Shown: positions 7,082 to 16,605 of the stretch, in pieces
Numbering within the stretch: position 1 is the stretch's first letter
How the letters are laid out: each line of letters starts with the position of its first letter
From: Chlamydiota bacterium
GTDB lineage: Bacteria > Chlamydiota > Chlamydiia > Chlamydiales > Simkaniaceae
Assembly (NCBI GenBank): GCA_021772245.1
Contig: JAJFMH010000088.1
Span: forward strand, 1-33,709
Length of the DNA: 33,709 nucleotides
Direction: 5' to 3'
Made by a program: the position numbers and the translations under genes
The notes under the pieces: generated by a model
What the model saw: the letters and a program-made list of their open reading frames with translations, nothing else
Database searches by the model: none
What the model was told of the DNA's origin: nothing

Positions 7082-8896
7082 TTATTTTTTCTGAATAAGT
7101 TCCTTCAGATCATGCACTAAATCTGAGAAATACTTAATTAATGTAATCACGGGCTCTCTTGTTGTCATGTCGACGCCGGCTGTTTTTAAAAGATCAATTG
7201 GGTATTTACTAGAACCCGATGATAAAAACTTAAGATATGCATCTCTTGCCTCATTACCTTCGCGCAATACTTTTTCAACAAGGGTTAGAGCTGCGCTTAT
7301 TCCTGTGGCATATTGATAGACGTAGAAATTATAATAAAAATGAGGAATACGAAGATACTCTCCTGATACTTCTTCATCAATCACGCACTCTTTTCCATAA
7401 TAGTCATGATTTAGCTCATAGTAGAGTTTTTTAAGCGAAGGCGCCGAGAGCGTTGCGCCTTTTTCTGCAAGTTCATGAATTTTCAGTTCAAACTCAGCAA
7501 ACATGGTTTGCCTAAACAAGGTGGATCGAATGTCATCTAGCTTCCCTGCAATAAGAGAAATTTTTTCTTTCTTATTTTTAGCATTTTTAAGCAAATGTCT
7601 AAAAAGCAGCTCTTCATTAAAAGTAGATGCTACCTCTGCTACAAAGATTGGATAATGAGAATAAGGATAGGGTTGATTTTTGTGACTTAGATATGAGTGC
7701 ATGCTATGGCCTGCTTCATGAGTAAGTGTCATACAATCTCGAAGAGTTCCTTCAAAATTCAATAAAATATAGGGAACGCTGTCATAACATCCGGAAGAAT
7801 ATGCACCTGATCTTTTTCGACTAGTTTCATAAACATCTACCCAACGGTCTTCCCCTAAACCCTTGGCTAAAATAGCTTGGTATTCTTCCCCAAGTGGTTC
7901 TACCGACTCAAGGGTTATTTTCTTTGCTTCGTCATAAGAAAACTTCATTGATGAATCTTCAGTAATAGGTGCATATAAATCATAGAGATGTAACTTCTCT
8001 AAGCCCAAAACCTGCTTGCGAAGAGCTAAGTAATCATATAATGGATCAAGATTTGATCTGACAGTCTTAACGAGGGAATGATACACACTTGTGTCTATTT
8101 GATGCACATAAAGAGATTGCTCCAAACATGAGGCATAATTTTTTATCCTTTTAACAAAAAGGCTTTTTTGCACTTGACCTTGAATAAGTTCTGTAATCGT
8201 ATTTTCGAAATTAATATACGTATTCTGCATAGTAGTAAATGCAGATTTGCGAAGCACTCTGTCAGTTGATTGCAGATAAAGCGAATATTTACCATGAGTA
8301 AGTTTATGTTTATTCCCTTTCCCATCGACAACATCTTCAAAAGTTAAATCTGCGTTATTAAGTAGTCCAAAAGCTTTTTGAGGTGTCTGCATAGCTATAA
8401 CTGCAAGCGCTGCCATCTCTTCAATTTCGATCGATCTTGTATGGGGTTTTTGATATGCAATTTTTTCTAAATAGATCCTGTAGTCTTTTAGCACTTCTGA
8501 GTTTGTATATTTTTCAAGAGTTTCATTATTTAACTGTAAAATTTCAGGTTCAATCCAAGACATTTCTTTACTAAACAAATAGTAAATCATCGATACACGA
8601 TCAAAAGCATCCTTATGCTTTTCGTGGGCTACATCTTCATCATGTCTTAGATGCGCGTACGTATAGAGCTTACTAAGCGTTCTTTCTTTTTCAAAATATA
8701 AATTTAAAAGCTCAAATAAGGTCTTTTCCCCCTCTTTGATTTTTCCGACAAACTCAGCGATTTGAGGGAAAATCACCTCATTTTTTTTTTCTGACATAAA
8801 AAAAAGAAACTCTTTTTCCCACATTTCAGGAGATTCAAACAATTTTTCTACGTTCCAAATATCTTTTTTACTAAGTTTTGAGCGATCGTTTTCCAT
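7082..8896 (-). CDS. pepF: Oligoendopeptidase F (M3 family)
   Basis: A cytosolic zinc metallopeptidase that cleaves oligopeptides of roughly 7-17 residues. The zinc motif HEAGH is at residues 393-397 (His393, Glu394, His397), with the downstream Glu ligand in the FVAEVASTFNEELL segment. N-terminal helices (1-190) and the PepF-type FENTITELIQGQVQKSLF region match the family, and 604 residues is the usual length. It is divergent from groESL, as in Chlamydia where pepF (CT112) adjoins groES (CT111). A good promoter lies at 8936-8964. Peptide breakdown here fits a parasite that lives on host amino acids. Confidence 0.96.
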   Translation of the reverse strand: MENDRSKLSKKDIWNVEKLFESPEMWEKEFLFFMSEKKNEVIFPQIAEFVGKIKEGEKTLFELLNLYFEKERTLSKLYTYAHLRHDEDVAHEKHKDAFDRVSMIYYLFSKEMSWIEPEILQLNNETLEKYTNSEVLKDYRIYLEKIAYQKPHTRSIEIEEMAALAVIAMQTPQKAFGLLNNADLTFEDVVDGKGNKHKLTHGKYSLYLQSTDRVLRKSAFTTMQNTYINFENTITELIQGQVQKSLFVKRIKNYASCLEQSLYVHQIDTSVYHSLVKTVRSNLDPLYDYLALRKQVLGLEKLHLYDLYAPITEDSSMKFSYDEAKKITLESVEPLGEEYQAILAKGLGEDRWVDVYETSRKRSGAYSSGCYDSVPYILLNFEGTLRDCMTLTHEAGHSMHSYLSHKNQPYPYSHYPIFVAEVASTFNEELLFRHLLKNAKNKKEKISLIAGKLDDIRSTLFRQTMFAEFELKIHELAEKGATLSAPSLKKLYYELNHDYYGKECVIDEEVSGEYLRIPHFYYNFYVYQYATGISAALTLVEKVLREGNEARDAYLKFLSSGSSKYPIDLLKTAGVDMTTREPVITLIKYFSDLVHDLKELIQKK

Positions 8897-8935
8897 TTAA
8901 AAGCCTTACCGTGTTAGAAAATTCTTCATAAGTAT

Positions 8936-8964
8936 TTTATATTCTCTAGAAGAATGTTAATCAA
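8936..8964 (-). promoter_or_regulatory. Sigma70-type promoter for pepF
   Basis: Leftward -35 TTGATT (8959-8964), 17-bp spacer, -10 TATAAA (8936-8941), about 40 bp before the pepF ATG. Confidence 0.6.
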
Positions 8965-9003
8965 GATTACTTTTAAAAAAAAATCTCCACTTGAAACCCA
9001 AAA

Positions 9004-9030
9004 CTAGCACTCAATTTAAACAGCTGCTAA
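9004..9030. promoter_or_regulatory. Degenerate CIRCE operator (HrcA site) upstream of groESL
   Basis: The CIRCE consensus is TTAGCACTC-N9-GAGTGCTAA. Here the left half is CTAGCACTC (8 of 9), the spacer is exactly 9 nt and the right half is AGCTGCTAA (6 of 9). It ends 6 bp before the -35 element of the groESL promoter, so HrcA bound here would overlap or adjoin the polymerase footprint. Confidence 0.75.
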
Positions 9031-9036
9031 TTTTCA

Positions 9037-9065
9037 TTGAAAAAATTCCCCGTTTTATTTATATT
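9037..9065 (+). promoter_or_regulatory. Sigma70-type promoter for groESL
   Basis: -35 TTGAAA (9037-9042), 17-bp spacer, -10 TATATT (9060-9065), about 45 bp before groES and just downstream of the CIRCE-like element. Confidence 0.7.
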
Positions 9066-9110
9066 TGGTGTTATGATTTACGTATAGTTTAGTGCAAGGA
9101 GACCATTACT

Positions 9111-9425
9111 ATGACGCAACAAGCAGAAAAAAAGATTAATTTAAAACCACTTGGTAACCGCGTAATCGCAAGACGATTAGAGGAAGAAAAAACTCTAAAA
9201 AGTGGCATTATTATTCCCGACTCCGCTGCCAAAAAACAAGAAACAGTAGAAATTGTAGCAATTGGAAGTGGGACAAAAACAAAAAACGGAACTATTATTG
9301 AAATCCCAGTTGCAGTTGGTAATAAAGTTCTTATGGATAAATATGCTGGTCAGGATGTGAAAGTCGGAGACGTCGAATACGTTGTACTTAAAGCAGATGA
9401 CATCATTGCAATCATAGAAGATTAA
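9111..9425 (+). CDS. groES: Co-chaperonin GroES
   Basis: The 10-kDa lid of the GroEL folding chamber; forms a heptamer. The family signature LKPLGNRVIARRLEEE, the mobile-loop segment ending SGIIIPDSA that docks on GroEL, and the C-terminal strand VGDVEYVVLKADDIIAII are all present. Length is 104 residues, close to the chlamydial form and slightly longer than the E. coli protein. The ATG has AAGGAG about 9 nt upstream. groEL begins 19 nt after the stop, so the two form one operon under the CIRCE-like site and promoter at 9004-9065. Confidence 0.97.
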   Translation: MTQQAEKKINLKPLGNRVIARRLEEEKTLKSGIIIPDSAAKKQETVEIVAIGSGTKTKNGTIIEIPVAVGNKVLMDKYAGQDVKVGDVEYVVLKADDIIAIIED

Positions 9426-9432
9426 TATTTAA

Positions 9433-11070
<1,638 letters not shown>

Positions 11071-11100
11071 TCTAGATTATCTAGACACTATCTTTGCTTC

Positions 11101-11140
11101 AAAGGATTATCCAAAGACCTGGATAATCCTTTTCTTTTTT
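11101..11140 (+). terminator. Intrinsic terminator of groESL
   Basis: Twelve-base arms (11101-11112 and 11121-11132) with GGATTATCC pairing GGATAATCC, an 8-nt loop, then a T-rich tail through 11140. It lies 30 bp after the groEL stop. Confidence 0.85.
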
Positions 11141-11151
11141 ACATAATTTCT

Positions 11152-11178
11152 ATACAAGAAAGTATACAGATCTTGTAT
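11152..11178. repeat. Inverted repeat before the AsmA-like gene
   Basis: ATACAAGA (11152-11159) and TCTTGTAT (11171-11178) form 8-bp arms around an 11-bp centre that itself contains GTATAC. It sits 12 bp before the ATG of the AsmA-like gene, so it could be an operator or a leader hairpin. No regulator is known. Confidence 0.45.
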
Positions 11179-11190
11179 GGAAATATTTAT

Positions 11191-11997
11191 ATGAATAAGC
11201 ATCTCTATCGAACCATTGTTTTTTTTATTCTAATTGCAGCTATCACTTTGGTTCTATACACAAATTCACGCAGCATCCTCTCAAACATCATATCTCATAA
11301 AATGCGCGTTCCTGTATCTATTACAGATATAAGTTTCCGCCCTAGAGGATTTTCTATCCATGAGTTAAAAATTAAAAATCCCAAACAAGCAACAGAAAAA
11401 CATGCTCTAAAAGCTAAAACCATAACAATTGATGCCCCCTATATTAATTACATCAAAAAACCGGTTGTTATCGATGAAATAACCATCAATGGCGTTTACG
11501 TAAGCATTGAGTTTTATGATAAAAAAAACAAAGAAGGCAACTGGATTACTCTTCTAAAAAATATTGATAAAGATAACACCTCAATTTTCAGTTTTGAACG
11601 AGTTGCCATTATCAAAAAGCTCATCCTTACAAATATTACAATTGATCTCACATTTGCAGGGCAACGAACACAAAGATTAAGCCCAATTGATCGATTAGAA
11701 TTTGATAATGTGAGCTCTGAAAAAGGAATCCCAACTCAAGAAATTACTGAAATTATTATCAAGAAACTGATGGGATCAGTATTCGTATTAAGTGGTTTAG
11801 CAAAAATTTTTGAAACCGTAGTAGAGATTCCAATTGATGTTTTAGAACTTATTTTTGATCCATCTAAACTATTTCCCAAGAAGAAAAAAAATAAAGCGTT
11901 ACAAGAAGAAGAGGCCCCACCGCCCAATTTAAATCCGGGATCCCCTTTTGAAAACCCTTGCTCCCCATGTAAAAAGATGCCAAATGACTCCCAATGA
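11191..11997 (+). CDS. Membrane-anchored AsmA-like protein
   Basis: A 268-residue protein with one N-terminal membrane helix (RTIVFFILIAAITLVLYT) followed by beta-rich sequence. VPVSITDISFRPRGFSIHELKIKNP and VIDEITINGVYVSIEF resemble the start of AsmA/DUF748 proteins, which bridge inner and outer membranes or move lipids. It is much shorter than full AsmA proteins, and its C-terminus is proline-rich (EEAPPPNLNPGSPF) with a CSPC motif. The ATG at 11191 is preferred over a TTG at 11173. The end overlaps the next gene by 14 nt, so the two are probably translated together. Family placement is by eye and moderate. Confidence 0.7.
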   Translation: MNKHLYRTIVFFILIAAITLVLYTNSRSILSNIISHKMRVPVSITDISFRPRGFSIHELKIKNPKQATEKHALKAKTITIDAPYINYIKKPVVIDEITINGVYVSIEFYDKKNKEGNWITLLKNIDKDNTSIFSFERVAIIKKLILTNITIDLTFAGQRTQRLSPIDRLEFDNVSSEKGIPTQEITEIIIKKLMGSVFVLSGLAKIFETVVEIPIDVLELIFDPSKLFPKKKKNKALQEEEAPPPNLNPGSPFENPCSPCKKMPNDSQ

Positions 11998-12679
11998 AAT
12001 CTTTTTTTATACACTCACTTTCACCGTTATTGCTTTTATATTAGGACTGCTTCTTTCTGTCTGGAGAATTTCTATTAAGGGAGAATCAGCAATTCATCAT
12101 TTTGTAGCTGGAATCATCTTGGGAGCTGTTTCAATCAATTTATTTCCGAAAATACTTTCTACACACAATCCAAACACGATTATCATTTCGTTTTTTTTAG
12201 GCGCAATTTTTATTGTTTTTCTAGATAGCTTCGTCTCCAAGCTCACAAAAAATAAAGATGGTAATACTAAATCCATGGGAGCTGTTGTTTCAGCATCGAT
12301 AGATCTATTTATAGATGGTATCTTGATAGGAATTGCATTTATTGGAGGAAAATCAGCTGGGGTATCTATAGCGATTTCTCTAACCTTATGCGCAACATTT
12401 TTAACAGCATCTCTTGGAAAAATTTTGCATCGATCCAAGGTAGTTATCGTACCAGCTGTTTTGCTCAGTCTTCCGCTTGGCAGCTATTTTGCAAGCTCTT
12501 TTTTATCTAAGCACCCATCACTCTATGTGATGGAAACATTAGCATTTGGGGTATCAGCCCTTTTATACCTGGCAATTGAAGAATTATTAAAAAAGACACA
12601 TGGAACTAAAGACACGCCATGGATAAAGATGTGTTTTTTCTTAGGTTTTATTGCAATAGCTGCGCTGAAATTTTATTGA
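11984..12679 (+). CDS. ZIP-fold membrane protein
   Basis: A 231-residue, very hydrophobic protein with about seven or eight membrane helices. The order of features recalls ZIP metal transporters: HHFVAGIILGAVSINLFPKIL matches the ZIP helix 2 region, SIDLFIDGILIGIAF aligns with the helix 4 segment HNxPEGxAIG, and LLYLAIEELL matches the late helix. The metal-binding His of helix 4 is Asp here, Glu is Asp, and the helix 5 HExPEG motif is absent, so zinc transport is doubtful. The ATG at 11984 is preferred; a TTG at 11948 would add 12 residues. Its stop overlaps the convergent GH130-like gene by 7 bp. Confidence 0.7.
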   Translation: MTPNEIFFYTLTFTVIAFILGLLLSVWRISIKGESAIHHFVAGIILGAVSINLFPKILSTHNPNTIIISFFLGAIFIVFLDSFVSKLTKNKDGNTKSMGAVVSASIDLFIDGILIGIAFIGGKSAGVSIAISLTLCATFLTASLGKILHRSKVVIVPAVLLSLPLGSYFASSFLSKHPSLYVMETLAFGVSALLYLAIEELLKKTHGTKDTPWIKMCFFLGFIAIAALKFY

Positions 12680-13938
12680 AACATATCGATTGCAACAAGT
12701 TCTTCTTGAATCTGATTTTCATAGGTAATGGGAAGCATGCCCTCTAGAAGAATATCTCGATCCATTGTAACAACTCGAGTTTCTGAGTCGTTTTCTCCAC
12801 ATGTTACATGAAGAAGATTTTTGTTTTTCTTTGTTTCTGCCACAACACCAGACGGAAAAAGACAATATAGACTTTCATTGGTTCCAATCCCATGTTTAGC
12901 AGAATAAATGTCATTAAATAGAATTGGCTCCTTCGAGATCGATGTTATCCTAAAAGGCGCCTCTGCCTCAAAAGTATAAGCACCCACTACATACCAATTT
13001 GTGTTCGTTTTCTCATCTGTAAAACAGCTATGGAAAAAAGTAAGATATTCACCATCGATAAGAACAGGCGGCGTTCCTCCCCTAGGTTTCCCCCACTTTT
13101 TAGGCCATAGGTTGGCAAGCACTGAGGGACTATTCTCGAAGATTAAATGAGTCATATCATTTTTTGTAGTATCATTTACCTTCAAGATCTTATGAGGATT
13201 CATTTGGTAAATAAAATGAAGACCATAGCCTCTTTCATCATCCGTCACAAACGGAACCCAATTTTTTTCAACTGGCTGCAAGTGCTGATCCAAATTCGTA
13301 ATATATTTTACATCCATCGAAATAGGATCAAGCTCTGCAAGTCGTATTGATCTACTATATGTACGGATAGGCTGAATATCATTATACGATAAAAAAATTC
13401 TACCTTTAGAAAGAACAACCCTTGGATCTTCTGAATAGATACTTCCTGTATCAATTTTTTTAAAAGGCTTTATCTGATTGAACTTATGATCAAGCTCAAC
13501 AATTCCAATGTTAGTTGCTAGTGGAAGATTCGGATTTTCTAAGGGGTATTCTTTAGGAATATCATATCTAAAAAAGAGTTTGTAATTTCCATTTTCAGCT
13601 TTGATAATAGATGGGTTATAAGGGTTTGGAACATAACGAATCTTAATAATTTTAGAATCTAAAACTAAACCATATTTATCTGCAAACATCACATTTTTGA
13701 TCTGGTTGGGAAGATAATTTTTAACAAAATAGTTTGGAGCTTTTGCCTTTGCAAATTCTGCTTGTTCTTTTAAAAATGCCGTTTGTTTTTTAAGGTAGTA
13801 ATTACCTTTTCGAATATAGCGAAAAAATCCAAATGATAGAAGAACTAGAGTCAGCAAAGTAAAAACCCAAAAAAAATAAATCTTTTTTTCAAAAACAATT
13901 TTTTGCGCATTTTTACTTTCAGATTTAGCGGCCTGCAT
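12673..13938 (-). CDS. Membrane-anchored GH130-like beta-propeller protein
   Basis: A 421-residue protein with a short cytosolic N-terminus, one membrane helix (FFWVFTLLTLVLLSFGFF) and a large domain of repeated beta-blades. NPYNPSIIKAENGNYKLFFRYD, IYSEDPRVVLSKGRIFLSYND, EKNWVPFV and GKPRGGTPPVLIDGEYLTFFHS resemble five-bladed GH130-type mannoside phosphorylases and related glycosidases. A carbohydrate-active role facing the periplasm is inferred; phosphorylase activity is not established. The ATG at 13936-13938 has GGGA upstream and is preferred over a TTG four codons earlier. It is divergent from the methyltransferase gene and ends 7 bp inside the convergent ZIP-like gene. Confidence 0.7.
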   Translation of the reverse strand: MQAAKSESKNAQKIVFEKKIYFFWVFTLLTLVLLSFGFFRYIRKGNYYLKKQTAFLKEQAEFAKAKAPNYFVKNYLPNQIKNVMFADKYGLVLDSKIIKIRYVPNPYNPSIIKAENGNYKLFFRYDIPKEYPLENPNLPLATNIGIVELDHKFNQIKPFKKIDTGSIYSEDPRVVLSKGRIFLSYNDIQPIRTYSRSIRLAELDPISMDVKYITNLDQHLQPVEKNWVPFVTDDERGYGLHFIYQMNPHKILKVNDTTKNDMTHLIFENSPSVLANLWPKKWGKPRGGTPPVLIDGEYLTFFHSCFTDEKTNTNWYVVGAYTFEAEAPFRITSISKEPILFNDIYSAKHGIGTNESLYCLFPSGVVAETKKNKNLLHVTCGENDSETRVVTMDRDILLEGMLPITYENQIQEELVAIDMFQ

Positions 13939-14152
13939 TAAATATCCCAATTAGTCAAACTTATTACTCTATTTTAGCTATAGTTAGAAATAACAGATTA
14001 TTGCAACGATTTTCTCTATCAAATTCAAACTAAGCAAGCTTCCTCACAGGAATTATTTTTCATATTTTGCGTAATTCAAATCACACCTTTTTTGATAAAA
14101 AAGAAATGAATGAGCTAGCATTCAAAGTTAATTCAATTTAATGGAGACGCAG

Positions 14153-15199
14153 ATGTGCAAATTTTTTATCTATATATTTACACCATTTTTTCTATGTTTT
14201 TCTTATGCAAATGAAACAACTCCAAGACGCGATATCTTAGAGACTGCTGCCTCAGAATGGATTGCGAGAAGTCTCTTTGTTGTAACTAAAATCGAGGTAG
14301 CTGACTTTTTGCAAGCTGGCCCATTACATGTAAATGAAATTGCAAAAAAAGTATCTGTTGATCCATCTAAGCTTTCTCGCATTTTGAAAATGCTTTCCAA
14401 AAATGGCATTTTTTTCCAGGTAAGTGAAGATACCTTTGCAAATAATTTGCGAAGTGAGCTGCTTTGTAAATCTCATCCAAACTCACTTCACTCTCTTATC
14501 TGTTTCTATGGTGAAGATATTCACAAAAGTTTTGATGGACTTCTTCCTTCACTAAGCTCTGAAAAAACAGCTTTTGAACATGTTTTCGAAAAAAAAGTCT
14601 TCACTCACTTCAAAGAAAACCCTGAAAAAGGTTCTCTTTTTCAAAAGGCTATGAAAGAGAAATCAAAAGCTGTTATCGATTCAATATTAGAAAATTATTC
14701 CTTCGAAAAAGCTAGCCGTATATATGACATTGGTGGTGGTCAAGGTCAATTTTTAAAGCAAATTATTCATACTCATCCAGACATTTCAGGGCTGAATTTC
14801 GAACTTCAAGAAGTAGTAGACTCTTTCGAGAAACAGCAAAGTCAGATTAAACATATTCCCGGTGACTTTTTCCATTCAATTCCGAAGGGCGGTGATATTT
14901 ATCTTTTAAAATCAGTGATACATGACTTCGATGATGAAAAGGCTACTCAAATCTTACAAAATTGTAACCTTTCTATGAATGTAGACGCAAAGCTTCTTAT
15001 TATAGAAGTAGTGCTTGATGACTCCAAGAGATCTAAGTATGCCAATGCAATGGATGTTCTGATGCTTACAGTTACAGGTGGAAAAGAACGAAGTAAAACT
15101 TCCTTTGAAAATCTATTAGATAATGCTGGATTTAAAATTGACCAAATTATTCCAACAGATACAGAATTCTCAATCATCGAAGCTACAAAAAAATTATAA
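14153..15199 (+). CDS. O-methyltransferase-family protein with a signal peptide
   Basis: A 348-residue SAM-dependent methyltransferase of the COMT/hydroxyindole O-methyltransferase type. After a dimerisation/winged-helix part (ETAASEWIARSLFVVTKIEV, GPLHVNEIAKKVSVDPSKLSRIL), the SAM site IYDIGGGQGQFLKQI, the acidic strand-2 region, LLKSVIHDFDDEKATQIL and a C-terminal TSFENLLDNAGF are typical. The ATG at 14153 has GGAG 6 nt upstream; the earlier ATG at 14141 has none. From 14153 the protein opens with a textbook signal peptide, MCKFFIYIFTPFFLCFSYA, probably cleaved after SYA. Export of a SAM enzyme is unusual. The stop overlaps the convergent dipeptidase gene by 6 bp. Confidence 0.85.
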   Translation: MCKFFIYIFTPFFLCFSYANETTPRRDILETAASEWIARSLFVVTKIEVADFLQAGPLHVNEIAKKVSVDPSKLSRILKMLSKNGIFFQVSEDTFANNLRSELLCKSHPNSLHSLICFYGEDIHKSFDGLLPSLSSEKTAFEHVFEKKVFTHFKENPEKGSLFQKAMKEKSKAVIDSILENYSFEKASRIYDIGGGQGQFLKQIIHTHPDISGLNFELQEVVDSFEKQQSQIKHIPGDFFHSIPKGGDIYLLKSVIHDFDDEKATQILQNCNLSMNVDAKLLIIEVVLDDSKRSKYANAMDVLMLTVTGGKERSKTSFENLLDNAGFKIDQIIPTDTEFSIIEATKKL

Positions 15200-16162
15200 A
15201 CCTAAAAAATTTTCAACATTCTTGGATGCTATTTTTTGCACTTGACTCTTGTCAAAATGACTTGCTAAAAACGTTACAAACTGAGGATAACAGGCTGCGC
15301 TGTCAAATTCTTGCTGAAAAGTAGGATATGACAGGTTAGGAATAAGCTTTTTAGGAATATTGAGTCCCCCATAAAAATCAGCGCCCAAGCATAAAGTATT
15401 TTCGCCACCAAGACTGATTCCTTTTTCAATATGCTTACAAAAATCCAATCGATGATCTCCCACAAAACGCCTTACAAAATTGATTCCTATAAGGCCCCCT
15501 CGGGCAACAATCTCCTTTGCAATAGTATCTGGCAGATTTCTAAGATCTTGTTTTACTTCTCTAAAATTAGAGTGACTTGCAATAACTCGAACCTTCAGAG
15601 ATTTTTTATCGATATGTTCTAAAATATCATTTGCGAGATAATCAGATGTATGGCTTAAATCAACTGCTGTATCTTTTTCATGCAGGTATTCTAAAAAAAG
15701 TTCTCCATCTCTTTTCAACCCTACCTTTGATAGATTTCCACCACCAAAGCGGTTCTCTTGATTCCATGTTAAACTTACATACAAGACTTTTTCTTGTGAC
15801 CTATACTGATCAAGTCTTGTAAATACACACTCTAATGATTCAGAGTCCTCCACTAAGGCTACCAAATTTTCGATAGCAAGCATTACATGTAACTTTTTAC
15901 TACTTGGAGTAAAGGTAGAAAAAGAGCCAACTCGGTCCGGATACTTTTGAAGCAACTGCTGATACAATTCAAACTGCCTGTTTCCAACCAAGCTTGATCC
16001 TTTACCGTTAAGAGCTCCAATCGCAAGGGTTTGAAGTTTTACATTTCCAGCTTCTAGCTGCAAAATTGAACACCTTGTGTCAGGATGCTCAAAATGCAGT
16101 TTCTTTGGATCATGTTCGATACAACCAAGCAGATCGCAATGCAAATCAATTACTTTTGTCAT
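15194..16162 (-). CDS. Membrane dipeptidase-type M19 metallopeptidase
   Basis: A 322-residue renal-dipeptidase-family (M19) enzyme; members cleave dipeptides, including L-D and D-D forms. Metal-site motifs are kept: DLHCD (His8, Asp10), an LAIEN Glu in the bridging position, AVDLSHTS, VIASHSNFR and GADFYGG. It lacks a signal peptide, so it is probably cytosolic, unlike the GPI-anchored animal enzyme. It starts 17 nt inside the DUF952 gene, indicating co-translation, and a POT-type peptide transporter is the next gene upstream. A role in peptide nutrition or peptidoglycan-peptide recycling is inferred. Confidence 0.88.
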   Translation of the reverse strand: MTKVIDLHCDLLGCIEHDPKKLHFEHPDTRCSILQLEAGNVKLQTLAIGALNGKGSSLVGNRQFELYQQLLQKYPDRVGSFSTFTPSSKKLHVMLAIENLVALVEDSESLECVFTRLDQYRSQEKVLYVSLTWNQENRFGGGNLSKVGLKRDGELFLEYLHEKDTAVDLSHTSDYLANDILEHIDKKSLKVRVIASHSNFREVKQDLRNLPDTIAKEIVARGGLIGINFVRRFVGDHRLDFCKHIEKGISLGGENTLCLGADFYGGLNIPKKLIPNLSYPTFQQEFDSAACYPQFVTFLASHFDKSQVQKIASKNVENFLGL

Positions 16163-16484
16163 TAATATTCATTACAATCTTTTTAGAAGAAATGGCGTTT
16201 AATGGAATATGTCCATCATAGAGGTGATAGTACTTTCTCTCGCCACCAGGATTTGCCTCAAAAACTAAATCACCTACAAGTTTAGAAACATCAATGGTAA
16301 GAACAAGGTATTCGCTAACACCGCTCCAATATTTTTCCTGAATACGTGGCAACTGATCTTCCATCGAAAAGTGGATAAATGCTTCATCATCGGGTTGAAG
16401 AAAAAGTTTTTCTTCTCCTTCACTTTTTCTAAAATCTTCTAAAGATAATATTTTGTATAAATATTTGGGACTATTTTGCTTCAT
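16146..16484 (-). CDS. DUF952-family protein
   Basis: A 112-residue protein matching the DUF952 pattern: YLYKILSLEDFR at the start, FIHFSMEDQLPRI, LVLTIDVSKLVGDLVFE, YYHLYDGHIPLNAI at the end. The biochemical role of DUF952 is not established. The ATG at 16482-16484 has GAGG about 6 nt upstream and is preferred over the upstream in-frame ATG at 16526. It overlaps the M19 dipeptidase gene by 17 nt. Confidence 0.8.
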   Translation of the reverse strand: MKQNSPKYLYKILSLEDFRKSEGEEKLFLQPDDEAFIHFSMEDQLPRIQEKYWSGVSEYLVLTIDVSKLVGDLVFEANPGGERKYYHLYDGHIPLNAISSKKIVMNINDKSN

Positions 16485-16605
16485 AGATTCCTCTTTACAG
16501 CTTACTTTTACCAAAATGCATAGCAATTAACATGTATAAGTTAGCTTCATTCTCTTCCTTAAAAATCGAAAAGACAAGATTATCAATCGATCTATGAGAA
16601 ATCAA

